Positions 30,074 to 37,369 of a stretch of 38,057 nucleotides of DNA are shown here, one piece after another; within the stretch, counting starts at the first letter, position 1, and the number at the start of each line of letters is the position of its first letter. The translations under genes were made by a program, and so were the position numbers. The stretch is from Candidatus Kaiserbacteria bacterium. Lineage in GTDB: Bacteria > Patescibacteriota > Minisyncoccia > Phycocordibacterales > UBA2100. The DNA lies in NCBI GenBank assembly GCA_023267655.1, contig JAHFMV010000011.1, positions 1 through 38,057 on the forward strand, read 5' to 3'. The notes under the pieces were generated by a model. It searched no databases and was not told the origin of the DNA. It saw only the letters and a list, made by a program, of their open reading frames with translations.

Positions 30074-30193
30074 ATCTCTGACTCCTGTATTCTCTATTGC
30101 TACCGTTTTTGATACTATCGCGCGCAGTAGACAATGTCAAAAAATATTGAAAATATACGCCAGATCGGGCGACTACAACGCCGACAAAGAGAG

Positions 30194-30219
30194 AGGCCTA
30201 AACCATTTGGTCTAGGCCT
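30194..30219 (-). terminator. Terminator of the M50 protease gene
   Basis: AGGCCTAAACC (30194-30204), loop ATTT, GGTCTAGGCCT (30209-30219): 11-bp stem with one mismatch. On the minus strand it follows the M50 stop by about 30 bases, with a CTCTCTTTG tail. The 30074-30247 gap has no convincing gene. Confidence 0.7.
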
Positions 30220-30247
30220 TGTATTTCAAACGGGTAACAGATGTGCA

Positions 30248-30868
30248 TTACGAAATGTATCGTCGAGCGGTATTCCAGATTTTCTTGACGAGATGCGGTG
30301 GCGGCATCAGAGCAATGAGCCCTAGAATTGCAAACGAAACGAACGTATATGTATTTTTCCAACCGTCGGGCAGGAACTCCATAGTAATCTGACCGCCATC
30401 TAGCGGCATTAACGGAAGCAGGTTCATAGCGCAGAATGCACCAGAAATAACCGCTCCTACCCCCAGCGCCGTGAACAATACCTCAAACATTGCATGCGGC
30501 AATATCTTCCGGAATATCACGGTTCCGATCGCACAACCCGCGAGCACGAACGCGAAAATGAGATTCGCCAACGGCCCGGCCACTAAAATAAATATCCGGT
30601 CTCTCACCGAAGTCTTGCTTATGTCGTCTTCGTTTGGTTTGACGTAAGCACCTATTAGTAACGGATGAACAACCAATTCAGTTTCTGGGAAGCTCTTTAA
30701 TCGCAGCGGGAGCACATATGTGCCGAAATACGGAGCACCCATCAGGCTGATTCGTTCAATTCTTACAGCGCTTTCGCGCATCGCAAACGCATGACCAAAT
30801 TCATGCGCAACGGTCGACAGTAATCCCAATACAACGATGGAACACCAGAACATTATCCGTGTATGCAT
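30248..30868 (-). CDS. M50/site-2-protease-like membrane metalloprotease
   Basis: 206 aa. Catalytic H22-E-x-x-H26 (TVAHEFGHAFAM) is in the first membrane helix, and NLLPLMPLDGGQI carries the second zinc-binding Asp in the N-x-P-x5-DGG context of S2P proteases. Hydrophobic helices at about 6-28, 88-113, 121-150 and 171-190. No PDZ domain, so it is a minimal S2P. It likely cleaves membrane-bound regulators; sigma-related genes are nearby but no anti-sigma substrate is seen. AAGGAG ahead of the ATG. Confidence 0.88.
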   Translation of the reverse strand: MHTRIMFWCSIVVLGLLSTVAHEFGHAFAMRESAVRIERISLMGAPYFGTYVLPLRLKSFPETELVVHPLLIGAYVKPNEDDISKTSVRDRIFILVAGPLANLIFAFVLAGCAIGTVIFRKILPHAMFEVLFTALGVGAVISGAFCAMNLLPLMPLDGGQITMEFLPDGWKNTYTFVSFAILGLIALMPPPHLVKKIWNTARRYIS

Positions 30869-30903
30869 CGGAGTTCTCCTTGCTACCTCTTGCCACTCCG
30901 GCG

Positions 30904-30948
30904 ATAGTACGCGAAAGGATTGCTGTTGTCAAAATCTCGTGGTATAAG
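30904..30948. promoter_or_regulatory. Back-to-back promoters of the M50 gene and rnc
   Basis: Minus: TTGACA (30932-30927), 17 bases, TACTAT (30909-30904). Plus: TTGCTG (30920-30925), 17 bases, TATAAG (30943-30948). The two promoters overlap, so polymerase binding at one should hinder the other. TTGTCAAAATCT (30926-30937) recurs at 36160 in another divergent pair. Confidence 0.75.
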
Positions 30949-30982
30949 TGAGTTAGGTCATAAGCAGATTGGAGGATCAACA

Positions 30983-31681
30983 ATGTTCCCCGTGCAAGAA
31001 GTCGAAAAGGCGCTTGGAGTCTCTTTCCGAGATCCCAAGTTACTTATTTGCGCATTCACGCATCGTTCGATCATCAACGAGCGCCGCGATTGGCCGACGC
31101 CTCATAATGAACGGCTAGAATTTCTGGGCGATGCAGTGTTGGAACTAATCGTACGAGATACTCTCTTTAAACAAATGCCGAAAGCAAATGAAGGCGTGTT
31201 GACATCAATGCGCGGTAGAATTGCGTCTACGATTTCACTTTCGCATTGCGCGAAGAAAATTGGGATAAAGCCGTACATTCAGATGAGTCGCGGACAACAC
31301 CGAGACAACGAGCTTCATCCAGGGGCGCTTGATCTGATCCTTGCCGACACGCTTGAGGCGGTAATTGCTGCGATCTATCTCGATCAAGGATTGGTTGCGG
31401 CACGCGGGTATATTATGCGATCGATATTTCCCCACCTCGACGATTCCATCACGGATAACAGAAAGTTTGATCCGAAATCCATCCTTCAGGACAAAGCTCA
31501 ACAGATTCTGAACGTTACACCGACGTACGAACACACTGGACGCAGCGGCCCCGATCACAGTCCATCATTCGAGGTTGCCGTGTATTTGAAAGGAAAAGTA
31601 GTTGCGGAAGGCATCGGCGGTAGCAAGCAAGCGGCCGAAAAGAAAGCGGCCGCCGCGGCCATAGAAGCAATGGGTTGGTAA
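30983..31681 (+). CDS. rnc: Ribonuclease III
   Basis: 232 aa from the ATG at 30983 (GGAGG eight bases upstream); the track's 30920 start lies in the promoter. The signature NERLEFLGDAVLELIV holds E46 and D50; DTLEAVIAAIYLD holds D122 and E125. A C-terminal dsRBD follows (PKSILQDKAQQILNVTPTYEH... GGSKQAAEKKAAAAAIEAM). It cleaves double-stranded RNA in rRNA and mRNA processing. Complete and monocistronic. Confidence 0.96.
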   Translation: MFPVQEVEKALGVSFRDPKLLICAFTHRSIINERRDWPTPHNERLEFLGDAVLELIVRDTLFKQMPKANEGVLTSMRGRIASTISLSHCAKKIGIKPYIQMSRGQHRDNELHPGALDLILADTLEAVIAAIYLDQGLVAARGYIMRSIFPHLDDSITDNRKFDPKSILQDKAQQILNVTPTYEHTGRSGPDHSPSFEVAVYLKGKVVAEGIGGSKQAAEKKAAAAAIEAMGW

Positions 31682-31686
31682 TTTCG

Positions 31687-31718
31687 AAGGCGGAGCACGT
31701 GTTCCGCCTTTTTCTTTT
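31687..31718 (+). terminator. rnc terminator
   Basis: AAGGCGGA (31687-31694), 8-base loop, TCCGCCTT (31703-31710), TTTTCTTTT. A strong intrinsic terminator. Confidence 0.92.
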
Positions 31719-31730
31719 GTAGGGGCGAGA

Positions 31731-31759
31731 TTGCTAAACTAATTCTGACGTTGTATAGT
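31731..31759 (+). promoter_or_regulatory. Promoter with CACGTTCTTTCACAA leader (1)
   Basis: TTGCTA (31731-31736), 17-base spacer, TATAGT (31754-31759). The leader CACGTTCTTTCACAAGGAG is almost the same as that of the methyltransferase gene at 32362. Confidence 0.75.
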
Positions 31760-31790
31760 AGCAACACGTTCTTTCACAAGGAGGTGCGTC

Positions 31791-32282
31791 GTGAATCCAC
31801 TTGTCACCATCGACCGATGGCTGATTGAGAAAGTGTTTGAACCATTTGCGTTTCGGTTTGAAGCGCTGACAGGCATCAATAACTATACACTTGCGCGGTA
31901 TATTTTGGTCATATGGCCTGCGGCATTAGGCGCATACGCCCTCGGCGAGCCAACGCACAAAATTGCAAACTTTGCGGGTGCTGCGATAATGCTTGGGACG
32001 AGCACCGTCGAATATTTTGCTCTTCAACAGCAAGAGCGGATGTCACGATCTGGTCTTGCGAACTTCGAACGATACGGTTTGATCTGGGTAGGCTTTCGCT
32101 GGCTATGGAACACACTTCTCGTGGTCGCTTGGTTGCAACCAAGTACAATATATGCAATCGGACTGACTGCTTACTGGCTGCAGGCATATTTACGCGCGTG
32201 CAATCGAATGCCTCCATCGTTCAAAGAAGAATGGGACGCGAGCAAAAGGAGCCGGCCAGTCACCTCATCAGCACGACATTGA
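31791..32282 (+). CDS. Hypothetical membrane protein, 163 aa
   Basis: GTG start with AAGGAGG (31778-31784) six bases upstream. Hydrophobic segments at about 38-53 (YILVIWPAALGAYALG), 59-75 and 98-133 (WVGFRWLWNTLLVVAWLQ, TIYAIGLTAYWLQAYL). Cytoplasmic basic C-terminus (KRSRPVTSSARH). No family recognised. Its promoter and leader match those of the next gene, so the two are probably co-regulated even though each has its own terminator. Confidence 0.65.
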   Translation: MNPLVTIDRWLIEKVFEPFAFRFEALTGINNYTLARYILVIWPAALGAYALGEPTHKIANFAGAAIMLGTSTVEYFALQQQERMSRSGLANFERYGLIWVGFRWLWNTLLVVAWLQPSTIYAIGLTAYWLQAYLRACNRMPPSFKEEWDASKRSRPVTSSARH

Positions 32283-32287
32283 TACAA

Positions 32288-32324
32288 GCGTTCTGCCGGT
32301 GATGCTGGCAGAGCGCAATTTTTT
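32288..32324 (+). terminator. Terminator after the 163-aa gene
   Basis: GCGTTCTGCC (32288-32297), 9-base loop, GGCAGAGCGC (32307-32316; one G-U pair), then AATTTTTT. Confidence 0.88.
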
Positions 32325-32327
32325 GCT

Positions 32328-32356
32328 TTGATAAATTCAGATTCGTGATGTATAGT
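32328..32356 (+). promoter_or_regulatory. Promoter with CACGTTCTTTCACAA leader (2)
   Basis: TTGATA (32328-32333), 17-base spacer, TATAGT (32351-32356), the same -10 as at 31754. The leader CACGTTCTTTCACAAAGGAG (32362-32381) repeats the one at 31766. Confidence 0.8.
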
Positions 32357-32389
32357 GCCGGCACGTTCTTTCACAAAGGAGAGAATCCG

Positions 32390-32854
32390 ATGCTTGCGCG
32401 TTCAGAGGAGAAGACTATCATTATCGGCGGCATTTTCCAGCTGACGATGATTACCGCGTTTTTGGCAGCACTTGGGCTTTATCCACCAGATACATCACCG
32501 CTGTCCCCATGGCTGTGGCCGTCCCATATGGGACTCGTGCTGTTCGGCTATTGCCTCATAACACTGTACACCAAAAACAGGCGTACGGTGAGATTAGTCA
32601 CGACTGGTGTATTCAAATATACCCGACATCCGATGTACACCGGATTCGTGCTCATGGACATGATATTTTGGTTACCGTCGCCCGTATCAGTAAGCCCTCT
32701 TTTTCTAGGCTTGCAAACCACGTTCTTTTTAAGTCTCATCACAGCGGCTCGGTGGCAAGAGCAAGAGACACTTGCTCGCTTCGGTAAAGATGCAGAAGAA
32801 TATTACGAAAAAACGCCACGCCTATTCATTCTGTACCCCTGGGTTTCGCGATGA
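32390..32854 (+). CDS. Isoprenylcysteine/phospholipid methyltransferase-family membrane protein
   Basis: 154 aa from the ATG at 32390 with AAAGGAG upstream; the track's 32345 start overlaps the promoter. Membrane helices at about 9-29, 39-58, 80-96 and 98-118. TTGVFKYTRHPMYTGF is the hallmark of the ICMT/PEMT-like family, and RWQEQETLARFGKDAEEYYEKTPRLF carries the conserved E-E-x-L-x-x-x-FG-x-x-Y end. It would use S-adenosylmethionine to methylate a lipid or lipid-linked group. The true substrate in CPR cells is unknown. Confidence 0.85.
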   Translation: MLARSEEKTIIIGGIFQLTMITAFLAALGLYPPDTSPLSPWLWPSHMGLVLFGYCLITLYTKNRRTVRLVTTGVFKYTRHPMYTGFVLMDMIFWLPSPVSVSPLFLGLQTTFFLSLITAARWQEQETLARFGKDAEEYYEKTPRLFILYPWVSR

Positions 32855-32866
32855 GAAGCAACGCAC

Positions 32867-32900
32867 ATGGCCGCCCAGCAAAGGCGGCCATTTTCTTTTT
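32867..32900 (+). terminator. Terminator after the methyltransferase gene
   Basis: ATGGCCGCC (32867-32875), 7-base loop, GGCGGCCAT (32883-32891), TTTCTTTTT. The last two T also begin the next -35 box. Confidence 0.92.
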
Positions 32901-32927
32901 GACATATTAGCCAGTACAACGTATACA
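32899..32927 (+). promoter_or_regulatory. Consensus promoter of the sigma-region-4 gene
   Basis: TTGACA (32899-32904), 17-base spacer, TATACA (32922-32927). A near-perfect sigma-70 promoter, tucked against the previous terminator. Confidence 0.88.
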
Positions 32928-32951
32928 TACAACGGACAATAGGAGGTACAG

Positions 32952-33848
32952 ATGGAACAGGCAGAGCATGTCGGCATTATCGACGAAGAAAATGGCTGGG
33001 TTGTGGAAATGCTTCACCCCGGCGTCACTGTTGTGAGGTTCAAAACGTTTCCGTATCCTTGGTCGCTTCGGGAAATGTTCAAGCGTGCTCCACTCGTGCA
33101 TACATTACTGATGCCAAGAGCGACGCGACTGCAGATAGAAGAGAGTGCTGCACACAAAAACATCTTCGCAGAGCATCCGGTCAGGCTCGCCTCAAGCGAA
33201 CTCACTGGCAAGAAGCGTGTTGGCTTCAAGATGGGATCGTATAAGGAACGTCAGAAATTCATGTTGTCCCTTGATACGGATCGCCAAGAACTTTTTGACG
33301 AACTGCTTGCATTCAACTTCATCGAAGCGGAAATTACACATCGTTATTTCTGTCTCGGAGGAGAAGAGTATCTTCCGCCCAAAGATGTAGCAAAGATTTT
33401 CGGTTGCAGCCAAGGTGGCCTACAAGTGTGGGTCGGAATGGTTCTTTACTATCTTGATTCGCCGCTTGAGGTTCCGAAACAATCGATCGACTTTGTACCG
33501 GGACTCGAAAAGCAGGTGAGATGTGAGCGCGAGCGTCTGCAGGACATTGAGGTGCAGAAACAAGAACTTGCAAAGCATGGGCTTAAAAAAGTCCCGATGG
33601 GAATGTCATTACGCTGTATCGAAGACTATGCGCTCGTATATCGTGCATGGCAAATAGATGAGCTAAGCGAGATGACTGTTGCGGAATCAGAAAGAGCAGT
33701 GCTGGTTGCGCGGTACGGCCTCGAAGATAATGTCTTCAAAACTCTCGAAGAAATCGGCGCGAAGCGCGGTATAACTCGAGAGCGAGTACGTCAGGTTGAA
33801 GGAGTAGCATTGCGCAAGCTCCGCAGGCTCGAACGAAAGCAAGAGTGA
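32952..33848 (+). CDS. Protein with sigma-70 region 4 only
   Basis: 298 aa, AGGAGG upstream. The C-terminal ~60 residues (ERAVLVARYGLEDNVFKTLEEIGAKRGITRERVRQVEGVALRKLRRLE) are a sigma-70 region 4.2, the helix-turn-helix that reads the -35 box. No region 2 (the -10 reading and melting part) is visible in the first 230 residues, which are mixed and unfamiliar (LPPKDVAKIFGCSQGGLQVWVGMVLYYL may be another HTH). It therefore cannot be a complete sigma factor by itself. It may compete for or adjust -35 contacts, or bind other DNA. Confidence 0.75.
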   Translation: MEQAEHVGIIDEENGWVVEMLHPGVTVVRFKTFPYPWSLREMFKRAPLVHTLLMPRATRLQIEESAAHKNIFAEHPVRLASSELTGKKRVGFKMGSYKERQKFMLSLDTDRQELFDELLAFNFIEAEITHRYFCLGGEEYLPPKDVAKIFGCSQGGLQVWVGMVLYYLDSPLEVPKQSIDFVPGLEKQVRCERERLQDIEVQKQELAKHGLKKVPMGMSLRCIEDYALVYRAWQIDELSEMTVAESERAVLVARYGLEDNVFKTLEEIGAKRGITRERVRQVEGVALRKLRRLERKQE

Positions 33849-33849
33849 G

Positions 33850-33878
33850 GGCGTCAGCAGCAAATGCTGGCGCCTTTT
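33850..33878 (+). terminator. Terminator after the sigma-region-4 gene
   Basis: GGCGTCAGCA (33850-33859), loop GCAAA, TGCTGGCGCC (33865-33874; one G-U pair), TTTT. Confidence 0.9.
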
Positions 33879-33896
33879 AATTTGGACCATCATTTC

Positions 33897-33925
33897 TTGA
33901 CGAATATCGAGGGGCGTTATATTGT
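33897..33925 (+). promoter_or_regulatory. parB promoter
   Basis: TTGACG (33897-33902) with TATATT (33918-33923, 15-base spacer) or TATTGT (33920-33925, 17-base spacer). The leader carries AGGGAG about ten bases before the ATG at 33977. Confidence 0.6.
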
Positions 33926-33976
33926 GCAATTAGGTTGTACTTTGGCAACCGTAACCCCAATAGGGAGACTACGACC

Positions 33977-34894
33977 ATGACTGGCATGACCGTACAGGCC
34001 ATCAAGATCGCAGACATCTCGCCGAATCGGTTCCAGCCGCGCAAGCGGTTTGGAGAAGCCGAGTTGGCCGAACTCGCGGCATCCATCAAGGACAAAGGGC
34101 TCTTGCAGCCGGTGACCATTCGTCCCGTCACTGACGGCTCGACACCGTACGAGTTGGTCATGGGCGAGCGCCGCCTGCGGGCGACGTCTCGCAACGGCGA
34201 CGAGACCATCAACTGCATCGTGCGCGAAATGTCCGACGAGGACTCGCGCGAGATCGCTATCATCGAAAACCTGCAGCGGGCAGACCTCGCCCCGATCGAA
34301 GAGGCGCAGTCGGTTCGTGACCTCGTTGACGCCTATGGCGGCAATAAGGATATCGCCGCAGAGAAGCTGAAGAAGTCTACCGACTGGGTCAAGGAGCGTC
34401 TCACGTGGCTCACGCTGCCACCGGAAGTCCAGACGATGATCGACGAGAAGAAACTGAACGGCGAGCAGACCAAGTTCCTCCTGAAGATGGTGGAGAAGAG
34501 CGCCACTGCCGAGCGGCTGATCGAAGTCGCAAAGACGATGCATCGCTTGCAGCTTTCCGCCAACAGTGCACGCGGCATGTTCCAGCAGGACGTCGACAAG
34601 CCGAAAGGCCAGCGCATGTCGTCCGGTGAAGCAAAGCCGGTCAACCATGCCAAGCTGGTCACGCTCTTCGTGTCAATGCATGACGGCATGGAGATGTTCG
34701 ACTTCGAGACCCTCGGTGAGGGCGAGAAGCGGACGAAAAAGCTGGAGACCCTGAAGACGCAGGCTGCGCTCGTTCGCGAGCGGGTCACGAAGTTCGAGGA
34801 AGAGCTCCGGCAGCTCCCGGCCTTCATCCCGAGCGCGCCGAAGTCGAAGGATCCGAGCAAGCGCCCGGTTCTCACGATCAAGAAGTCGGCTTGA
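33977..34894 (+). CDS. ParB/RepB/Spo0J-family DNA-binding protein
   Basis: 305 aa from the ATG at 33977; the track's 33935 start is in the leader. N-terminal ParB/Srx-like domain: IADISPNRFQPRKRFGEAELAELAASIKDKGLLQPVTI, then GERRLRATSRNG (the GERRxRA nucleotide-binding box) and ENLQRADLAPIEEAQS. HTH: DIAAEKLKKSTDWVKERLTWL. C-terminal region helical. Chromosomal ParB binds parS and CTP; no parA is nearby and no parS-like site was spotted, so a non-partition regulator is possible. Codon use is more GC-rich than in its neighbours. Confidence 0.88.
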   Translation: MTGMTVQAIKIADISPNRFQPRKRFGEAELAELAASIKDKGLLQPVTIRPVTDGSTPYELVMGERRLRATSRNGDETINCIVREMSDEDSREIAIIENLQRADLAPIEEAQSVRDLVDAYGGNKDIAAEKLKKSTDWVKERLTWLTLPPEVQTMIDEKKLNGEQTKFLLKMVEKSATAERLIEVAKTMHRLQLSANSARGMFQQDVDKPKGQRMSSGEAKPVNHAKLVTLFVSMHDGMEMFDFETLGEGEKRTKKLETLKTQAALVRERVTKFEEELRQLPAFIPSAPKSKDPSKRPVLTIKKSA

Positions 34895-34917
34895 ACGAAG
34901 TCAGCAGATAATAAAAG

Positions 34918-34950
34918 AGGGCCGTCCCAGCTGGGGCGGCCCTTATCTTT
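34918..34950. terminator. Shared terminator between convergent genes
   Basis: AGGGCCG-T-CCC, loop AGCT, GGG-G-CGGCCCT (34918-34943), with TTATCTTT on the plus side and CTCTTTTATT on the minus side. It serves parB and the minus-strand Cys-rich gene. Confidence 0.9.
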
Positions 34951-34964
34951 GTTATTTGTCTCGA

Positions 34965-36101
34965 TCACTCGCCAAGCACTTCGCGGATTGCCGTGTCGAG
35001 ACGATCGAGAAGAACAAGCTCTGCCTTGATCTCAAGGAACAATTTTCCGTGTTCGCTCTTTTCGCCCACAACGCTGGCGAATTTGTCGAGGGCTTGGATA
35101 TACTGCCTGCGCTTTTCTGATACTGACAATTCGCTTACCGGCTGGACTACTGATTCCAGCGCGGCTTGTGCAGGTTGACGCAAGATATATATGTACCGCC
35201 TCCGTTTTCCAGTGTCGTCACATTCAATGAATCCCTCGGACACGAGGAAGTCGAGAAATGATTTAGCAAGGTATACGCTGACGCCAAGATTTCTGGTGAG
35301 CAAGGCAACGGATGCTTGTCTGTGCTCTTCGATGATTGCACGCGCTTTTTCAAGACGTGCTTTGCGACTTTTCGGATTTTCATCCTCTGCCGCGACCCTA
35401 ATCGGCTGCTCCGGCAACTTGACCACGATGCCCGTTGCTCTCACGTAGAGACCGCCCTTATCCTCGCGTAGACTCCCGTCTGCAATGAGGGGATTCAGTC
35501 TGCCGACGGCGACACTCGTGGAAACACGCAGCTTGCTGGCGAGTAGATCCACCGATACGTAGCCATACTTCTTTACCAGCTGTTCGATGTCAACGGGCAA
35601 CTTCTTAGGCGTTGGAGCGACGTGTGGTACTGATTCCGCTGTATCTGCAGGATCAGTCTTTTCCGCATCGATCTCTGGCGCAAACTCGGCGACTATGCAT
35701 TCTATGCATAGTCCGTACTTTGCCGAATGTGGCTGACGTTCACTGCATACGCTGCACTTTCGCGTTGGCGCTGGGCATCCGTGACATCCATCTTGGCCTT
35801 GCATCGATCCGCACATTGCGGCGCTGATCGGACGCTTCATAATTTGGCATTGGACGCGTGCGGGAATCACTCGCTCTGCATCAAGCGCTTCTGCACGTTC
35901 GATTGCGAGGCATGTTAGACATAATCCTGCGATTGGTACGGCGACCATTTTCAGGTCACATTTCTCGCACCTGCGGGTAGGTGCACCGCAACCCGCGCAT
36001 CCGTCTGCACCTTGGGTACTTTCGCAAAGAGCGGTGCTGATGTCGCGACCCGTCATCTGGCAGTAGACGTGACTCTGAACGGCTTCGTTTGAGCTCGCCA
36101 T
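34965..36101 (-). CDS. Tandem Cys-rich zinc-binding plus winged-helix protein
   Basis: 378 aa, AAGGA upstream of the ATG. Residues about 12-65 and 83-136 are two copies of the same Cys-rich unit: VYCQMTGRDISTALC... QGADGCAGCGAPTRRCEKC and VQCQIMKRPISAAMC... QGQDGCHGCPAPTRKCSVC, each with eight Cys. Then come two winged-helix segments: VKKYGYVSVDLLASKLRVSTSVAVGRLNPLI (FtsK-gamma-like) and ARAIIEEHRQASVALLTRNLGVSVYLAKSFLDFLVSEG. The end is helical. Probably a zinc-containing DNA-binding regulator. The Cys unit is not one I can name. Confidence 0.75.
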   Translation of the reverse strand: MASSNEAVQSHVYCQMTGRDISTALCESTQGADGCAGCGAPTRRCEKCDLKMVAVPIAGLCLTCLAIERAEALDAERVIPARVQCQIMKRPISAAMCGSMQGQDGCHGCPAPTRKCSVCSERQPHSAKYGLCIECIVAEFAPEIDAEKTDPADTAESVPHVAPTPKKLPVDIEQLVKKYGYVSVDLLASKLRVSTSVAVGRLNPLIADGSLREDKGGLYVRATGIVVKLPEQPIRVAAEDENPKSRKARLEKARAIIEEHRQASVALLTRNLGVSVYLAKSFLDFLVSEGFIECDDTGKRRRYIYILRQPAQAALESVVQPVSELSVSEKRRQYIQALDKFASVVGEKSEHGKLFLEIKAELVLLDRLDTAIREVLGE

Positions 36102-36137
36102 GGCTTAGGTCCTTCTGTTGAACTATGTTCTGAAAAA

Positions 36138-36187
36138 ACGATACCGTATTTTTCTTCCATTGTCAAAATCTATCGATATGATAGGGT
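36138..36187. promoter_or_regulatory. Back-to-back promoters sharing one -35 site
   Basis: Minus: TTGACA (36166-36161), 17 bases, TATCGT (36143-36138). Plus: TTGTCA (36160-36165), 16 bases, TAGGGT (36182-36187). The -35 boxes of the Cys-rich gene and the sigma gene occupy the same bases, so only one can be used at a time. Confidence 0.7.
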
Positions 36188-36225
36188 GAAAAAAGAATTG
36201 ACCTTTAACAGGAGTGGAGAGGTTC

Positions 36226-37275
36226 ATGTCCATGAGACAGAAAGACCAAGCACCACTACGCATGATCAGCGACATAGTGACGGATGCAGATCTGCAACGG
36301 GAAGAAGAGGTTGGTAAGGCCGACCCGCGTTTCCGCGATCCGATCGGTCTTCTGCGTCCAACCGGCCGCAAGTATCGCTTACTCTCAAAGGAAGCCGCAC
36401 TCGAATTGGGCCGGAAAGTCCAGGAAGAAGGTTGCAACGAATCGCGCAATCTGCTTGTTCTGCACAATATACGACTTGCGATTTCGGTAGCGAGCAAATA
36501 TCGAGGGTACGAGCTTGAAATACCATTCGAGGATCGCGTGCAGGAGGCCATGATCGGCCTTATGAATGCAGCCGACAAGTTTGATTATAAACTCGGCTAC
36601 AGCTTCACGACGTATGCGTACTGGTGGATTCGTCAATCGATAGGTAGGGCGCTGCAAGACAGCCGCTCGATGATTCGCGAACCGGTGCATATCCAAGAAC
36701 TGCGAACGCGGGTATGGCGTGCAAGCGAAGAGCTCGCGAAAGAGCTTAAGCGACCGGCTCTGCCGTCAGAGATTGCGACAAGGCTGAACATCGGCGAGGA
36801 CAGAGTCGTGTCTTCGATGAAGAGGCTGAAGATCCCGATCGTATCATTGGACGCAGTTGTAGAAGCTAGGAATCATAGCGGAACAGAAGGAAACAGCACT
36901 CTTGAGGACTTCATCGCCGATGACAGCAAACTCAATCCGCTCCAGATGCTTGAGGCGAAAGAAGAAATGCAAGCCGCGTGCAACGTGATCGAGTCTCTGA
37001 TCGACATGTTGTACAAGAACGAGGACATCGGCGATCGCAACAAGGAGATGTTCGTACACTACTACGGTCTCGATGGCCCGCTGCAAGGGCGGACACTCGA
37101 AGTAACCGGAGAGAAGTTTGATGTCTCGAGAGAGCGCATCCGTCAAGTTGTTGCCAATATCTGGGACAAATTCGACAGGTTTGGGCTTGATCTCGATCAT
37201 GATCGGCTCGTGAGCACTCTGCAGCGCATCAAGCTCCTTGAGACGCTCACCAACGAGACCGTTTCGATGGAGTGA
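36226..37275 (+). CDS. Sigma-70 family RNA polymerase sigma factor
   Basis: 349 aa from the ATG at 36226 (MSMRQK), after CAGGAGTGGAGAGG; the track's 36214 start is a GTG inside the ribosome site. Region 1.2 traces (LLSKEAALELGRKVQ), region 2 (NIRLAISVASKYRG... DRVQEAMIGLMNAADKFDYKLGYSFTTYAYWWIRQSIGRAL), region 3 (REPVHIQELRTRVWRASEELAKEL, ALPSEIATRLNIGEDRV) and region 4 (FVHYYGLDGPLQGRTLEVTGEKFDVSRERIRQVVANIW). A complete group 2/RpoD-like sigma without the long acidic N-terminus. Whether it is the primary sigma cannot be told here. Confidence 0.93.
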   Translation: MSMRQKDQAPLRMISDIVTDADLQREEEVGKADPRFRDPIGLLRPTGRKYRLLSKEAALELGRKVQEEGCNESRNLLVLHNIRLAISVASKYRGYELEIPFEDRVQEAMIGLMNAADKFDYKLGYSFTTYAYWWIRQSIGRALQDSRSMIREPVHIQELRTRVWRASEELAKELKRPALPSEIATRLNIGEDRVVSSMKRLKIPIVSLDAVVEARNHSGTEGNSTLEDFIADDSKLNPLQMLEAKEEMQAACNVIESLIDMLYKNEDIGDRNKEMFVHYYGLDGPLQGRTLEVTGEKFDVSRERIRQVVANIWDKFDRFGLDLDHDRLVSTLQRIKLLETLTNETVSME

Positions 37276-37289
37276 CAACGTGATGATCG

Positions 37290-37325
37290 GACCGTGGCGG
37301 GCAGATGCCACGGTCTTCTTTTTTT
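37290..37325 (+). terminator. Sigma gene terminator
   Basis: GACCGTGGC (37290-37298), 8-base loop, GCCACGGTC (37307-37315), TTCTTTTTTT. Confidence 0.93.
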
Positions 37326-37369
37326 GCTATGGTATACGAAGAAGTTCTTATGGACGAAAGGATGGAGCC

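Noticed and set aside
30134-30325. 63-aa plus-strand ORF
   Set aside because: Spans the M50 terminator hairpin and the antisense of the M50 gene; no ribosome site.
34333-34968. 211-aa and 243-aa minus-strand ORFs under parB
   Set aside because: Antisense shadows made possible by the GC-rich codon use of parB; no domain recognised.
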